Shown here one piece after another: positions 34,526-45,071 of a stretch of 64,000 bases of DNA. The notes below the pieces were generated by a model that saw only the letters and a list, made by a program, of their open reading frames with translations, searched no databases and was not told where the DNA came from. The stretch's first letter is position 1. Each line of letters starts with the position of its first letter. A program made the position numbers and the translations under genes. The DNA is from Colias croceus (lineage: Eukaryota > Arthropoda > Insecta > Lepidoptera > Pieridae), in assembly GCF_905220415.1 (NCBI RefSeq), contig NC_059568.1, forward strand, positions 5,332,001 to 5,396,000. Direction: 5' to 3'.

Positions 34526-36188
34526 AGTGATTTAGTATTTCAAAGTATACTATACATTCTTATTAAAATGTAGCTACCAACTCGTACTAGGCAACCAGAT
34601 CAACTATGATTTATAAGAAGACAATATTTTAGAAGAAATGAAGAACAGCAAAGACAGCGGTGCGTGGCACATTGCTTTTGGACAATATTTTGATTATGCA
34701 AATACTGACATTTTGTCTAATCGCAATGTGTGATGTAAAGCTGGTTAATACAACTTTCATAAGAAGAATTGAAAAGAAGCCCTCAAGAAGCCCCCATACC
34801 ATGATGCCAACATGATGCCTTAGTTGAACATTGACTGCGCTATAGAGATGGTCTAGCGTCGTCACTTTTTCACAAGGAAATAATACTCGTTATTATCGCT
34901 GAGATATTTAAAGCATTTGGGGAATTTCAGATGTGGGAACACTAGTTAGATTTTAATTTAACTTATACGTATTTTCCCCATCACGGTCGCCGGAATTATC
35001 TTACCTACATAATTATGTTTATTTATAACTTCTTTATTTTATGTGAAGCCTGTGGTGAAGCTAAGATGTTACTTGTCAAATATTCTATATTCTTTGCTAG
35101 GAGGAGATAGTGTGAAACCCATTTTTCAAAATGGCGGCCGCGCGTTACTAAAATTCAAAAAGAGATAGTTAGCATTTGTTAACAATATAACCACAAACGT
35201 ATCGGACAGCTCTTTAATTCTAAAATCACATTCACATTTTTCGACTAAAAACTCGGAAAATAATTTATCCAACGTCTATAACAAATTGTGTCTTCATCTT
35301 ATTCTTCTAGCAATTCCGAAGAACTGTGAAACCCCGCTTCGAAACGAATAATATCGTTAATTATTTGTTGAAGGACGCAATTTCAGCGCTTTTCTTATCT
35401 TCTGCGAGGGTCCAGTTAAATAACATTTACTTGCAGTTCTCGGTACATTAAATGAACTCATCTACTTACACAGCGCGATCTTTGTATTGAAATATTTCAT
35501 GCATTTTAGAGCGGATTTCTCATAACGGTGCAAATGGAATGGAATGATGAAGACAATAATAAATATGAATAATAACGTCTACAAAATATATAATTAAGTA
35601 GCAGACGCGTTGATACATTTGACTTTGAAACAGATTATCCTAAGTCATTTAACGAATGTAACTACTATTAAAACAAATAAACAAGAATAACAAAGTTCAT
35701 AACTTCATGTCACAAAAATTAATACTGTGTAAATTTTACAACTTTTGATCTCTAGTTACAAATAACGCCTAAACTTTTATTAATTAATAAGATCTAGACA
35801 AGTGTCTTGTGAAAACGAAGTCTAAAAGCAATATTACAACAAAACTTTATAATTTAGCTTGATAAGAATTTTATTCCATCCCATTTAATTATAATTAATG
35901 AAACGAACAAACCTTTAATTAAACATCTCCAATTTTAACTGGGTACGTAGACGTGCAATCTGAATCTAGGCTATTTATAAAATGCCCAGCTAATTAGCAT
36001 AAATAGTATTCCGCGATCTTAAGTTTTCTCACAACAGCCAGTGCTTACAAGACCCCAAGATACAAACTGACCTAGATAGAGACCGACAATGTATTAGCTA
36101 CCTACGTAAACTTGCATGTTCTAATTCTTCGTGAGCTTATTTCTGACTACTAACATAATTGTTCTTTTCATATACAAGACGTATTACT
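34526..36188. other. AT-rich spacer
   Basis: The minus frame 34629-34865 lies here and has no recognisable domain. Nothing else is supported up to the LTR element. Confidence 0.4.
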
Positions 36189-36193
36189 CGTGT

Positions 36194-36618
36194 TGTTGCG
36201 GACGGCGATTACATAGACGACGGCGTTGCCGAGCTACAGGCAACGGGGAGCGCGCCTATGTAATGCGCGCTATACCCTCTGGTGCGGACGGCAACTACAG
36301 GGACGACGGCGGCGCCGAGCGACGGGCAACGGGAGCGCGCCTATGCGATGCGCGCTATACCCAGCGAAAACGGCACCGGGCCGCGGTAGTGGGATCGAGT
36401 GGGCGGGGCGTATTGTGCCCTTACGCTCATGTTGCTCATCGTACCCACCGTTAGTCTTAAGTAGGATAGAAATGTACTTAACGTGTAAGATTTGTAAATA
36501 TTGTATGGTAAATAAATCACCTTGGAAATCGCTGCGAGTTTTAATCAACAAGTGGGAACCTCTGCGCCTCACCCTATACAAAGAACATACAGTCCACTGA
36601 CCGGGGCTATAATTAATA
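36194..36618 (+). repeat. 5' LTR of BEL/Pao element
   Basis: It begins TGTTGCGGACGGCGATTACA and ends GGGGCTATAATTAATA. It contains a near-tandem pair of about 80-bp modules (36197-36277, 36283-36362), both starting TGCGGACGGC and ending GCGCGCTATACCC. An AATAAA at 36511-36516 is the likely polyadenylation signal. The end is not the usual CA, but the target duplication fixes the boundary. Confidence 0.95.
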
Positions 36619-37158
36619 GTGCCTGGTCCATCGACGCGCCGGATTTTGTTGAAGCAAACTTCACTGCGAAGACGACGTGCTTATTAAGAAGAAAGAAGAT
36701 AATACGCCGAGCTACGAACGTTGCGTATCTTCAGTCTTAAGCACAAGACGCTCAGCCGAACGACGACTGCGCTGCGTGTCTACGAGGCTGATTTATCTAA
36801 CGCGGTTTACCGCGGCTGTGTGTTAGCCCACCTAACGGTGCCAAACGGGCGCACACAGTTAACGCCGCAAGGCGGGAGTGACTGTTCGAACGCAGTCACC
36901 AGTTCGCATCCAACGCGACTGTACAGTTCGACTTCGCCGGTAAGGCGCGAGATCGTGTGAGGGCCGGACTGTAGGCACGCTGACGGGGCAAGGTGTTCCT
37001 CCTTGTCCTCGAGCAACCTCACGCACTTGCGTCCTCTGCTGGGTAGTTCCTTCCTACCTCATCCACCTTTTCCATTCTCACGGTGAGCGAACACTGTTGC
37101 TACAGCACCTCGCCGTGGGCTGTTAGGGCTGCTAGGGACGTTAGGGACGTTAGGGAAG
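36619..37158 (+). promoter_or_regulatory. Leader with candidate primer-binding site
   Basis: The 540-bp untranslated leader starts GTGCC directly after the LTR. TGGTCCATCGACGCGCC at 36624-36640 begins with TGG, complementary to a tRNA CCA end, and is the best primer-binding candidate. I could not match it to a particular tRNA. Just before the start codon there is a short GTTAGGGACGTTAGGGA repetition (about 37138-37157). Short frames in the leader are not called. Confidence 0.5.
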
Positions 37159-40100
37159 ATGATGACCCGCAACCGACCGAAGAAGACAGACGAGGCGGAT
37201 GCAGCGGCCGTTACACATACAAGACCGCCCGCATCACCGTCTGAGCTACGAGAAACGACGACGACAGCACCCGCAGAAACGGAAACACGAGTAGACGACA
37301 CTCAGTCACAGGCCTCAGTCAGAACGACGAGATCTGTGAGATCGCGACTGAAGGAAGCACAAGCAGAGGCAGGAAGCAAGCTACTAGCGCTCGAAAAGAA
37401 AATGATAGCGCTCGAAAAAGAGCAAATACTTAAAGAAATGGAAGCGAACATTGCGAGAATTGCTGACGACGCTAGCGTTGTTGACAGAACGGACGCGCTA
37501 CCGATAGAGTCAGAAGATCGAGTACAAGACTGGCTCAAAAGACACAGCCAAGAAGCGACCGCTATGCCACAAAGACACGGTGACGCCCCCTTTCCAACAC
37601 GGGGGGAGTCATCGCGACAAGTCGCGTGGACTAAAGATACGGTCGGGCAACGTAGAGATGAGTTACCCGTCGTAGAACACGACACAACGAAAGTCGGAAC
37701 ACCGAGAGCAAGATCCCGAGATCGCGGGATAGAAAAGCTAACTGAAGTCTTTGAGGAGCTGACGAGACAAAGGCCGCCTCCAAGACAAGGCTTCGATTTA
37801 CCTCAGTTCAATGGAAATGTAACAGAATGGCTGTACTTCAAGGCCGCGTACGAGGACACGACGCGACTGTACAAATACACAAACATTGAGAATCTAGCCA
37901 GGTTACGTGCTTGTTTAACGGGAGCCGCACGCGACACTGTTGCGGTTCTATTAAGCACAACGAACGATCCTGAGCTAATAATGAGAACGCTTAACCAATG
38001 CTATGGTCGACCCGAAATAATTATCGACCGTGCAATGGACGAGATAAAGAAGCTGCCGCGACCCGGCACGACGGCTGTAGAACTTAACCAATTCGCCGTG
38101 AAAGTACAGAATATAGCTTGGCTGTTAAACAGCATAGAGGATAGAAGCTACGTTAACAGTACAATGCTCGTCAGAGAAATACTAAATAAACTGAGCCTGC
38201 ACTATCAAGCACGGTGGACGGACTACGGTCAAGCACATGGCACGACATATGAGCCCATATTTCTCACATTGTCGAATTATCTCATCAAAGAAGCGGATCT
38301 ACAACTTACATACAACTACAGTAAGAAGACAGAGACAACAACAGTTGAAAAAAGAGAGAGTCGACGGCTACGCCGCGCGAACATTTATGCGACTAATAAC
38401 GATGATAAAAAGATAAGTTGCTTATGTTGCGGGCGCGAGCATGAAACACCAAAGTGCAAAGAATTTGCAAATATGTCACTAAGCCAGCGTTGGGAACGAA
38501 TGAAGAAGGCGCGAGCCTGTTTTCAATGCATTGTTAGCACGCACCTGCGATCCCGGTGCAAGCATAAAAGGTGCGACATAGACGGGTGCGATAAACCGCA
38601 TCACCCGATGTTACACGAAGAAAAAATAGCGATCGAAGAGAAACCGACTGAAGTTGTACTCTCGACTACTATTAACAGCAACAACCAAGCTGTTTTATTA
38701 AAAGTATGTCCGGTGTATATAAAATCGGATGGCGAAAAGCAAATCAAAACATATGCTTTATTAGACGAGGGATCAACAATATCATTGATCGACGAAGACC
38801 TCGCACGAGAGCTTGAATTAAACGGACCTACGCAACCCCTACGAATAAGCGGGGTGGGGGCGTCAAGCGACATCATGAACAGTAGATCGGTGCAAATTAA
38901 GATAAGCCGACAAAACAATGGAGCGTCACGCGCGATCCGTGTGCGAACAATGACAAACCTAGCAATAGGTGGACAAACAATAAGCGCGAACACGCTGAAA
39001 TACAATCATTTAAAAGGATTGCCTTTGAAAGACGTCATCGGTAAAGTCAAACCGAAGTTGTTAATCGGGTCCGATAACTGGGACTTGATTATATCAAGAA
39101 AGCTGAGAACCGGCAAACGTGGCGAACCTGTAGCGTCACTCACACGACTAGGGTGGGTCATACACGGCACCACACCCAAAACAACATTAAGTCGTGAAAA
39201 TGTGTTACATACGTATGAAAACGACGATGACTGCGTTAGTAACAAATCGTTGGAAAAACTAATGAAGAAAAGCTACGAAATCGACGCACTCGGTATAAAA
39301 GTAACACAAAGAAAATCGAGTGTCGACGAGCGCGCTATACGCATATTCGAAGAAACGGCACGTCGCATTAACGGACGTTTTGAAGTAGGCCTGCCATGGC
39401 GAACCGACAAACCTACGCTACCGTTAAACTATGAGATGGCTAGAAAAAGGTTAAAATCCATTGAGAACAAAATGGATCGATGCGAAGAATTCAAACATGC
39501 ATACACGGCGGAGATTCAAAATCTCATTAACAAGGGATACGCCGCACCGGTAACAAACGATGACTTACCGGCGACTACTACGTGGTATCTCCCGCACTTC
39601 GCAGTCGTTAACCCAAACAAGCCGGGAAAACTCAGAGTAGTGTTCGACGCGGCCGCAAGAGATAAGGGCGTCTGCCTAAATGACGAGCTGCTAGACGGCC
39701 CCGACTTACTTCAGTCACTGCCGGGAATACTCTACAAATATAGAGAAAATGAAGTCGCAGTGACGGCCGACGTTAAAGAAATGTTTCTTCAAATTAAGAT
39801 TAGAAAACAAGATCAAGGCGCGCAGCTTTTCCTTTGGCGAGGCGATGATAGAACGAGCCCTCCGAAAACGTTTAAAATGACTTCAATGATATTTGGGGCT
39901 CGTAGTTCGCCATTCATCGCACACGGCGTTAGAAACAAGAACGCTGAAGATTTCCGATTATCGCATCCGCTAGCATATGAAGCGATAACGAAAAATCATT
40001 ATATGGATGACTTCGTCGATAGCTTCAGGACCGAAGACGAAGCTATACAAACAATCAAGGAAGTCATACATGTGCACGCCCACGCTAGCTTCACATTAGC

Positions 40101-42630
40101 TGGGTGGAGTAGTAATCGCGACACGGTGATACAACACACGCCGTTCGACCTGCGAACACGGGCGACCGCGAGTCTAGTGGCCACTAACCACGATATGAAT
40201 AAGACATTGGGAATGGTGTGGATCCCGCGAGAAGATAAACTTTCTTTCAACACATGTTTAGCGAGGATTCACACCGACGTGAAAGAGCGCCGTCGACCTC
40301 CTTCAAAGAGGGAAGCGCTAGGAACGGTGATGTCAATCTTCGACCCGCTGGGACTCATAAGTTATTATACAATCACGGCCAAAATAATACTTCAAAATTT
40401 ATGGAGGCTGAAGCTTGATTGGGACGAGCCCATACCGGCAGAAGACTACGCTAACTTCGATGACTGGCTGAAACGATTAAATGACATCACCAAGCTGCGA
40501 ATACCACGATGGTACGGCAATACGGGGGGAGTTAAAGTCGAACTTCATATTTTCTGCGACGCCTCCGAGCAAGCGTACGCAAGCGCCGCCTACTGGCGCT
40601 CCGAAGAGCCGAACGGAAACGTACGCATAGCGCTGATATCTGCTAAAGCGCGAGTAGCGCCGTTGAAAACGCAAAGTATACCGAGACTCGAGCTGCAGGC
40701 CGCACTAATCGGCGTACGTCTTGCGTCCACTATACTAAAGGAGCATAGACTAGCCGTGGCGAGTCACACATATTGGACGGACTCAACAACCGTATTGCAG
40801 TGGATTCGAAACGATAAAGCTCGTCACACTCCATTCGTGGCGAACAGGCTGGGTGAAATAGCCGAATTAACGAAGATAAATCAATGGCGGTGGGTGCCTA
40901 CCGCCGACAATGTGGCGGACGACGCGACTCGTATCAATAACGAAGAAAAGAACGAGAACGACCGTTGGTTCACCGGCCCTGCTTTCCTACGCGAACCGAG
41001 GGAATCATGGCCCGAACAAACACCGTGGCTAGAAGTGGCGGCTGTCGAACATTACACAGCCACAGAACGAGCCGACATACGACAGAGCGTACCGGACGTA
41101 ACACGCTTTTCAAAATACGAGCGTTACATACGAGCGATCGCCTATGTATTAATGTTTATAAACCGAGCTAAGAAAATCAAGACGACGCTCGATACTAATT
41201 TGCTAGAAGAAGCCGAACGCTTAGCAATAAAAGCTTCACAACACGACAAGTTTGAAGAAGATATAGAAAGATTGACGAACAAAAAGTCAATATGTCGAAG
41301 CAGCAGACTAGCCAAACTTGATCCCGTGCTTGACGAACACGGCCTCCTGCGACTGAACGGCCGCTTGAAGCACGCAGCCATACCGAACGTATGCAAGTTT
41401 CCCGTCATATTAGACGGCGGTCATCGCTTCACAAGACTATTAGTGCGAAGAGAACATGAAAGAGCGCTGCACGCGAACAATGAGCGTGTGGTTAATGACT
41501 TACGGCAGCGATATTGGATATTGCGAGTCAGACCGACAGTTAAGGCCGTAGCGAAGGAATGCTCGACATGTCGTATAAAGAAGGCCACGCCCATTATGCC
41601 GAACTTCGGTGACCTACCTGCGGAGCGGACCGAGGCATTCGTGCGACCATTCACGAATTGCGGACTCGACTATTTCGGTCCAATGACGGTTACAATAGGA
41701 CGCCGAAGAGAGAAGCGCTGGGGGGCTCTATTTACTTGCCTTTCAACACGGGCTGTACACATAGAGTTAGTCGGCGCTCTCACTACCGACTCTGCGATAA
41801 TGGCGATGCGGCGTATGGCAGCACGACGTGGGTGGCCGCGAGTTATGTACTCAGACAACGCAACTAATTTCCGCGGCGCCGATACTGAGTTACGTCGAGC
41901 CATTGAAGTATGGGAAAGTGAACTTAAAGACTATGGCCTACAACAGCGAATGAACTGGAAATACATCACTCCCGGCGCACCACATCAAGGCGGCGCGTGG
42001 GAGAGACTTATTCGTTCTGTAAAGACTTCGCTTCTCGCCGTACTTTTCCAAAAAGAACCGCACGAAGAGATATTAATTACGCTGTTAGCGGAGGTTGAGC
42101 ACACGATCAATGCTCGACCGCTAACACACGTGCCGGTGACACCAGAGGACCCGGAGGCACTCACTCCGAACCATTTTCTGTTGGGTGGCCCTTCCGACAT
42201 GCCACTAGTAGGCGCATGTGAACATATAACAAAAAGAACATGGAAGAAAGCTCAAGCGCTAGCGAACGAGTTTTGGCGGCGGTGGGTACGCGAGTACTTA
42301 CCAACACTCAACCCACGCGGCCACCTGCGACATGATAAACAAGCGCTTAAGGTTGGCGATATTGTCATTGTTGCCGACGCTGCGCTTCCAAGAAATGTAT
42401 GGCCACGAGGAAGAATTACGCAAACATTTCCCGGACCGGATGGGGAAATCAGAAGCGTCATGGTGCAATCAAGAGGGCATCAATTAAAGCGACCGGTAAC
42501 AAAGGTCGTCGTCCTTCCCGTAGAAGAGGCTGCGTCCCGAGGACTTCACCGGGGGGAGGCTGTTGCGGACGGCGATTACATAGACGACGGCGTTGCCGAG
42601 CTACAGGCAACGGGGAGCGCGCCTATGTAA
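37159..42630 (+). CDS. BEL/Pao Gag-Pol polyprotein, 1823 aa
   Basis: Single uninterrupted frame; the first ATG of an ATGATG pair is taken as the start. Residues 65-105 form a charged coiled coil. About 213-385 is the conserved Gag region of this family (QFNGNVTEWLYFK). Zinc knuckles are C421-x2-C424-x3-H428-x4-C433 and C454-x2-C457-x4-H462-x4-C467. The aspartic protease has LLDEGST at 535-541, with DEG where many retropepsins have DSG or DTG. Reverse transcriptase spans about 790-1010, with YMDD at 948-951. RNase H has D1134, E1178 and D1208. Integrase has H1433, H1438, C1468, C1471 and the triad D1504, D1566, E1615. A C-terminal domain (about 1725-1795, GDIVIV) follows. The last 23 or so codons lie inside the 3' LTR. 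Together these would package, copy and integrate the element. Confidence 0.97.
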   Translation: MMTRNRPKKTDEADAAAVTHTRPPASPSELRETTTTAPAETETRVDDTQSQASVRTTRSVRSRLKEAQAEAGSKLLALEKKMIALEKEQILKEMEANIARIADDASVVDRTDALPIESEDRVQDWLKRHSQEATAMPQRHGDAPFPTRGESSRQVAWTKDTVGQRRDELPVVEHDTTKVGTPRARSRDRGIEKLTEVFEELTRQRPPPRQGFDLPQFNGNVTEWLYFKAAYEDTTRLYKYTNIENLARLRACLTGAARDTVAVLLSTTNDPELIMRTLNQCYGRPEIIIDRAMDEIKKLPRPGTTAVELNQFAVKVQNIAWLLNSIEDRSYVNSTMLVREILNKLSLHYQARWTDYGQAHGTTYEPIFLTLSNYLIKEADLQLTYNYSKKTETTTVEKRESRRLRRANIYATNNDDKKISCLCCGREHETPKCKEFANMSLSQRWERMKKARACFQCIVSTHLRSRCKHKRCDIDGCDKPHHPMLHEEKIAIEEKPTEVVLSTTINSNNQAVLLKVCPVYIKSDGEKQIKTYALLDEGSTISLIDEDLARELELNGPTQPLRISGVGASSDIMNSRSVQIKISRQNNGASRAIRVRTMTNLAIGGQTISANTLKYNHLKGLPLKDVIGKVKPKLLIGSDNWDLIISRKLRTGKRGEPVASLTRLGWVIHGTTPKTTLSRENVLHTYENDDDCVSNKSLEKLMKKSYEIDALGIKVTQRKSSVDERAIRIFEETARRINGRFEVGLPWRTDKPTLPLNYEMARKRLKSIENKMDRCEEFKHAYTAEIQNLINKGYAAPVTNDDLPATTTWYLPHFAVVNPNKPGKLRVVFDAAARDKGVCLNDELLDGPDLLQSLPGILYKYRENEVAVTADVKEMFLQIKIRKQDQGAQLFLWRGDDRTSPPKTFKMTSMIFGARSSPFIAHGVRNKNAEDFRLSHPLAYEAITKNHYMDDFVDSFRTEDEAIQTIKEVIHVHAHASFTLAGWSSNRDTVIQHTPFDLRTRATASLVATNHDMNKTLGMVWIPREDKLSFNTCLARIHTDVKERRRPPSKREALGTVMSIFDPLGLISYYTITAKIILQNLWRLKLDWDEPIPAEDYANFDDWLKRLNDITKLRIPRWYGNTGGVKVELHIFCDASEQAYASAAYWRSEEPNGNVRIALISAKARVAPLKTQSIPRLELQAALIGVRLASTILKEHRLAVASHTYWTDSTTVLQWIRNDKARHTPFVANRLGEIAELTKINQWRWVPTADNVADDATRINNEEKNENDRWFTGPAFLREPRESWPEQTPWLEVAAVEHYTATERADIRQSVPDVTRFSKYERYIRAIAYVLMFINRAKKIKTTLDTNLLEEAERLAIKASQHDKFEEDIERLTNKKSICRSSRLAKLDPVLDEHGLLRLNGRLKHAAIPNVCKFPVILDGGHRFTRLLVRREHERALHANNERVVNDLRQRYWILRVRPTVKAVAKECSTCRIKKATPIMPNFGDLPAERTEAFVRPFTNCGLDYFGPMTVTIGRRREKRWGALFTCLSTRAVHIELVGALTTDSAIMAMRRMAARRGWPRVMYSDNATNFRGADTELRRAIEVWESELKDYGLQQRMNWKYITPGAPHQGGAWERLIRSVKTSLLAVLFQKEPHEEILITLLAEVEHTINARPLTHVPVTPEDPEALTPNHFLLGGPSDMPLVGACEHITKRTWKKAQALANEFWRRWVREYLPTLNPRGHLRHDKQALKVGDIVIVADAALPRNVWPRGRITQTFPGPDGEIRSVMVQSRGHQLKRPVTKVVVLPVEEAASRGLHRGEAVADGDYIDDGVAELQATGSAPM
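42551..42560 (+). promoter_or_regulatory. Polypurine tract
   Basis: GGGGGGAGG immediately upstream of the 3' LTR is positioned to prime plus-strand DNA synthesis. It lies inside the Gag-Pol reading frame. Confidence 0.8.
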
Positions 42631-42985
42631 TGCGCGCTATACCCTCTGGTGCGGACGGCAACTACAGGGACGACGGCGGCGCCGAGCGACGGGCAACGGG
42701 AGCGCGCCTATGCGATGCGCGCTATACCCAGCGAAAACGGCACCGGGCCGCGGTAGTGGGATCGAGTGGGCGGGGCGTATTGTGCCCTTACGCTCATGTT
42801 GCTCATCGTACCCACCGTTAGTCTTAAGTAGGATAGAAATGTACTTAACGTGTAAGATTTGTAAATATTGTATGGTAAATAAATCACCTTGGAAATCGCT
42901 GCGAGTTTTAATCAACAAGTGGGAACCTCTGCGCCTCACCCTATACAAAGAACATACAGTCCACTGACCGGGGCTATAATTAATA
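42561..42985 (+). repeat. 3' LTR of BEL/Pao element
   Basis: It reads the same as the 5' LTR along its full 425 bp by eye, and translations of overlapping frames are identical. AATAAA lies at 42878-42883. The Gag-Pol stop codon is at 42628-42630, inside this LTR. The GC-rich frames 42593-42967 and 42637-42948 are mirrored in the 5' LTR and are not genes. Confidence 0.95.
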
Positions 42986-42990
42986 CGTGT

Positions 42991-44452
42991 ACTGATTCAT
43001 AACCAAGGAAAGGACATCAACCTAGCAACGGATATGTGTAGGTTTTAAATTTTAATAAATAATCAAAGACGATAAAAGTTGAAGGCATCGGCCTACTTGT
43101 GATAATGAGAGTCATAACCAGTCAACCCGTCCATGTTTGTGGAAGCTCGCCGAGGGTCCCTCAGGCGTGTGGTTGGGTTGTAATGAGGTCAACCGCACAT
43201 AGCGTGGATGTTACGGCTACTGCGCTAAATGGTTAAACTGCAGCTGTATGTAGTTTCAACTGTATATCATTTAATACAAAGATCCTTGTTTTAGTTAGAG
43301 TCAATATGACCGTTTTGAGAGAAAAATAATTCGTCTAAGCATTCTTGAAATGAAATGAAATGAAATGAAAATTTATTTGTATGAATCTTGCTTCAGTTAT
43401 GATTATTACACATGACAAATCATGCAAAAAATGCAAATATAATTTGTTTTGTTGTTAGTTCTACTCAGAGCTCTATATCGACTTCTATAATCATTACTTT
43501 TTTAAACATATATAATTTGCTAAATATTATCGTCAGCTGGTACATATCTAGCTACTTATATTTTTTAATACCAAAAATGGTTAACCTATGGGATCTGGAC
43601 TTTATTAATAAAACATGATTTATAATATTAGCAGTAACATAAACACTAGACAGCTATTTGAAGCGACGATACAGTGAACTTATACCCAGGCCCGACCACA
43701 CAAGCCTTTTGAACGTCGTTTATTAGCTCGGGGTAGACATTTATAAAACCTACAGATAAAACATAGTGTTATAAGCAACCGACACATAAAAAATTGCCAG
43801 AATTTTAGTGTGTTGAAAATTATCAAATAGCTAAGACAAATTTTTACTAACCTAACCTAAGCAATCAAATCGAAACGAAGAGCAATGATATGCATTCGTG
43901 AGTTTACATTATAATCTCATCACAAAGATGTCTGTTTTAATTTTAAATCACTCAAATTTCTTTGTTCTCGCAAATATTTTGTTGACCATGCGTGCAAATC
44001 CACGGGTAACATCAAGTTAAATCCATGAAAACTTGTTGAGAAATTTCTAGATAATCTCAGTGTTGAAAAAATAATAGTATTATTACAGGGCGATTCCAGC
44101 TATTCCAATGCACGTGCCAAACGAAACCGCTTCCCAGTACTTGCAATGTTCGAAGAGAAATTTCCTGTCGTAGTTTACACGTTTCTCAAGGTATTTCATC
44201 GTTTATAATATTTGTTCTAGACGTTTCAGGTGGAGACGTTATTTTATATTATTTTTGTGTCGTTAAAATTAATAACTTGGAATCCAGCTTTGCTGGAATA
44301 CAGTGTGATTTGATTATGTACGTCGGAGATAAACTGTGTTTTAATATTATGTTGGATGAGTAATAATTGTCATTTGAGATAAAGATGGTACTTTTCGTAA
44401 CTTACTAAAACTCATTGGGATAACAAATCCTTTGAAATTTCGTATCACTCTT
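42991..44452. other. Spacer with (GAAAT)n
   Basis: A pentanucleotide run GAAAT lies at about 43350-43375. A slightly GC-richer stretch at 43120-43240 has no recognisable coding content. The frame at 43412-43618 is not supported. Confidence 0.4.
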
Positions 44453-44760
44453 AAACGTTTGCATGGATTGTGCCTTAGCACTCAGTCATTTATTCATTAC
44501 AAAATGGCGTAGGGATGTGACGACCCCATCGCCCACGGATGGGATATCTATGTGACGATATATATCCTAACCGTGCAATCAGTCGACCCACAGGGCAACT
44601 TGTGCTGAAACGTTTGCATGGATTGTGCCTTGGCGCTTAATCTTTGTTTGTTCATTACAAAATGGCGTAGGGATGTGACGACCCCATCGCCCACGGATGG
44701 GATATCTACGTGACGATTGATATCCCAACCGTGCAATCAGTCGACCCGCAGGGCACCTTA
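44453..44760. repeat. Tandem duplication, 155-bp period
   Basis: AAACGTTTGCATGGATTGTG starts at 44453 and 44608. Both copies contain TTACAAAATGGCGTAGGGAT, GACCCCATCGCCCACGGATG and CCGTGCAATCAGTCGACCC. Divergence is modest. The minus frames over it derive from the repeat. Confidence 0.9.
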
Positions 44761-44855
44761 TGGCGCGGTGTCCTATGGGGGAATAGCGTCCAATGTCCAT
44801 AGTACCCGTAGATCGTACAGTCCATCAAACACCTCTTTACCTTAGCCCAGTCTTA

Positions 44856-45068
44856 GAGCGGCCGTACACGGACTGCTTCAAGCAGTTGAGACCGACTGCT
44901 TGAAGCCGCGGCCGCGCGGTGAACTACAGTCAATCATTTACTGCCGTAGACCAGCTGTCAACTATGCGGTTGGTAGCGACAGCTCGAGCAGTCAACGACC
45001 GACCGCTCTCGCAGTCTATGTACATCACTCAGCCGTTAACTGCTCGAACTGCCCGTGTGCGGCCGCCT
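44856..45068. mobile_element. 213-bp MITE rich in CTGCTCGAGCAG dyads, copy 1
   Basis: The termini (GAGCGGCCGTACACGG and the inverse of the right end, AGGCGGCCGCACACGG) are inverted repeats continuing into ACTGCTTCAAGCAGT-like palindromes. TTA flanks at 44853-44855 and 45069-45071. The copy at 49088-49328 is in inverted orientation. PIF/Harbinger-like by target duplication. Confidence 0.8.
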
Positions 45069-45071
45069 TTA

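Larger units (their letters stand above)
36189..42990 (+). mobile_element. Complete BEL/Pao LTR retrotransposon
   Basis: Two 425-bp LTRs (36194-36618, 42561-42985) flank a 5.9-kb interior with one Gag-Pol frame. The 5-bp target duplication CGTGT is at 36189-36193 and 42986-42990. A purine-rich tract (GGGGGGAGG, about 42551-42559) precedes the 3' LTR, as expected for plus-strand priming. Domain order (Gag, protease, RT, RNase H, integrase) and the 5-bp duplication fit BEL/Pao. There is no envelope gene. The GC-richer composition sets it apart from the flanks. With LTRs that look identical and an intact frame, it appears recently inserted and possibly competent. Confidence 0.97.

Noticed and set aside
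36131..36600. Arg-rich frames in the 5' LTR and their twins at 42399-42967
   Set aside because: They lie in the LTR and are open because the LTR is GC-rich.
37302..42461. Antisense frames across the Gag-Pol gene
   Set aside because: Shadows of the long coding frame on the opposite strand.
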